Assembly: GCA_038206355.1 (NCBI GenBank)
Contig: JBBRAY010000015.1
Coordinates: 10,597 to 74,596 of the forward strand
Direction of reading: 5' to 3'
DNA length: 64,000 nucleotides
From: JAPLDB01 sp038206355
Lineage (GTDB): Bacteria; Bacteroidota; Bacteroidia; AKYH767-A; 2013-40CM-41-45
Of this stretch, positions 63,171 to 64,000 are shown piece by piece; position 1 is the first letter of the stretch, and every line of letters begins with the position of its first letter. Below the pieces are notes generated by a model that was not told the DNA's origin, searched no databases, and worked only from the letters and a program-made list of their open reading frames with translations. Position numbers and translations under genes: made by a program.

Positions 63171-63766
63171 ATCCTAATTTATCAGAGAAAGCGCAAATTG
63201 ATTTTAAATTGGTTGGCCATGCCATGAAGGGCGACCAGAAGGCGTATGCAGAGCTGATGCAGCGCTACAAGGACTCCATTTATTTTATGCTGTTGAAAAT
63301 GGTGAACAACCGTGATGATGCCGATGATCTCACCATTGAAGCTTTTGGAAAAGCGTTTAAGAACCTGCACCAGTACACGCCCGACTACGCATTCAGCACC
63401 TGGCTTTTTAAAATTGCAACGAACAATTGCATTGACTTCATCAGAAGAAAAAGAAAGATGACGTTCAGCATTGACCAGGGAATTGAAAGTGAGAACGGAT
63501 CTGAAATGCAGTTTGAAATTAAATCACCTACCCTTGATCCGGAAGAACGGATGATAAAGATGCAGAAGGCTGTTCTCATGCGCGAAGTGGTTGAGAAACT
63601 GAAACCACGTTACCGCCGACTGGTCGAACTCCGTTATTTCCAGGAGCGCAGTTATGATGAAATAGCAACTGAACTTCAATTACCACTTGGAACCGTAAAG
63701 GCACAACTTTTCAGGGCGCGTGAATTCCTGTATCAGATATTAAAGACTGATCAGGAAAAGATTTAA
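63161..63766 (+). CDS. ECF-type RNA polymerase sigma factor
   Basis: 201 residues. Region 2 contains AYAELMQRYKDSIYFMLLKMVNNRDDADDLTIEAFGKAFKNL and FSTWLFKIATNNCIDFIRRKRK; region 4 has LKPRYRRLVELRYFQERSYDEIATELQLPLGTVKAQLFRAREFL. The linker is longer than in the smallest ECF factors and includes an acidic stretch. No anti-sigma gene lies downstream within the window, so regulation is unclear. It overlaps the glycosyltransferase gene by 10 bp in another frame. Confidence 0.92.
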   Translation: MEVNPNLSEKAQIDFKLVGHAMKGDQKAYAELMQRYKDSIYFMLLKMVNNRDDADDLTIEAFGKAFKNLHQYTPDYAFSTWLFKIATNNCIDFIRRKRKMTFSIDQGIESENGSEMQFEIKSPTLDPEERMIKMQKAVLMREVVEKLKPRYRRLVELRYFQERSYDEIATELQLPLGTVKAQLFRAREFLYQILKTDQEKI

Positions 63767-64000
63767 CCCCTTGCAAGGGCAATAGCAACGTGCGATTTTT
63801 TGCAGTATTTTTTTCTAAAAAAAGTACGTAAGAATAAAAACCCTTTGAGGGAACTACTTCCTCATTTCCAAAGCTAAAAACAGAATAAAATCAGGAGTAC
63901 ACACCCTTCGGCTCCAAATCAAAAACGAGAATATCCCGGCTGTTTGTGCACGTTGCACAGCAATAGCGGTAGAAAAGACGAAGGGGAGCCACGCGCATTT
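63767..64000. other. Non-coding end of the window
   Basis: No gene is supported on either strand. A perfect 12-base palindrome CCCTTGCAAGGG (63768-63779) directly follows the sigma-factor stop and may be part of a terminator, with a T-run some 20 bases later. TGTGCA-cgt-TGCACA near 63945 is a second small hairpin. Confidence 0.4.

Noticed and set aside
1..64000. tRNA or rRNA genes
   Set aside because: No cloverleaf-like T-loop/CCA patterns or conserved rRNA segments were seen by eye on either strand; a tRNAscan-type search would settle this.

Overview
The window looks like a chromosomal segment of a Bacteroidota bacterium, probably Chitinophagales/Sphingobacteriales-like. The evidence is: several large secreted proteins end in type IX secretion (T9SS) sorting domains; genes are preceded by Bacteroidota-type -7 elements (TAnnTTTG) rather than clear Shine-Dalgarno sites; ObgE lacks the C-terminal OCT extension; and zapA lies next to rny, with a DUF6089-type outer-membrane protein further on. 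I see no rRNA, tRNA or CRISPR array.

Layout. 1-3.0 kb: the end of a probable FAD-dependent oxidoreductase, a small MORN-repeat protein, then hpt-adk-obgE. 3.2-6.75 kb: a 1171-residue T9SS protein on the minus strand. 7.1-13.9 kb: a strongly AT-rich two-gene island. Its first gene encodes a 1684-residue protein that appears to join STAS-like, GHKL-ATPase and two phosphoribosyltransferase-like domains; 5 bp later comes a nucleoside-phosphorylase-domain protein. Two hairpins with almost the same loop but different, self-complementary arms bracket the pair. This is my best candidate for an undescribed, possibly defence-related, system. 13.9-15.1 kb: a higBA toxin-antitoxin pair and a broken small gene between two 16-bp direct repeats.

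15.1-36.4 kb: nine tightly packed minus-strand genes for repeat-rich, T9SS-exported adhesin-like proteins. Three are short (103-113 residue) basic single-membrane-segment proteins, each directly upstream of a large adhesin. The same N-terminal module is fused onto the other three genes. One 5.8-kb adhesin gene is broken by a single in-frame TAG.

36.5-41.2 kb: a DEAH helicase, a small coiled-coil protein, zapA, a 690-bp structured intergenic region (possible small RNA plus a duplicated 34-bp hairpin repeat) and rny. 41.2-57.7 kb: a surface polysaccharide cluster with an O-antigen-type ABC exporter (permease and Wzt-like ATPase), two methyltransferases, six glycosyltransferases, a polysaccharide deacetylase, a DegT-type aminotransferase, a UDP-GlcNAc 2-epimerase, an O-antigen ligase/polymerase-like protein and an LTA-synthase-like membrane phosphotransferase. 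Many of these genes overlap by 1-4 bp, so they are probably translationally coupled. 57.9-64 kb: a DUF6089-like outer-membrane protein, clpB on the minus strand, a membrane glycosyltransferase overlapping an ECF-type sigma factor, and a non-coding end.

Functional reading: housekeeping blocks (nucleotide salvage/ribosome GTPase, cell division/RNA decay, chaperone) are interleaved with surface-building blocks (adhesins, polysaccharide) and one small accessory zone (7-15 kb) with low GC, a toxin-antitoxin module, repeats and gene decay. All family assignments come from reading motifs by eye; no database search was run.
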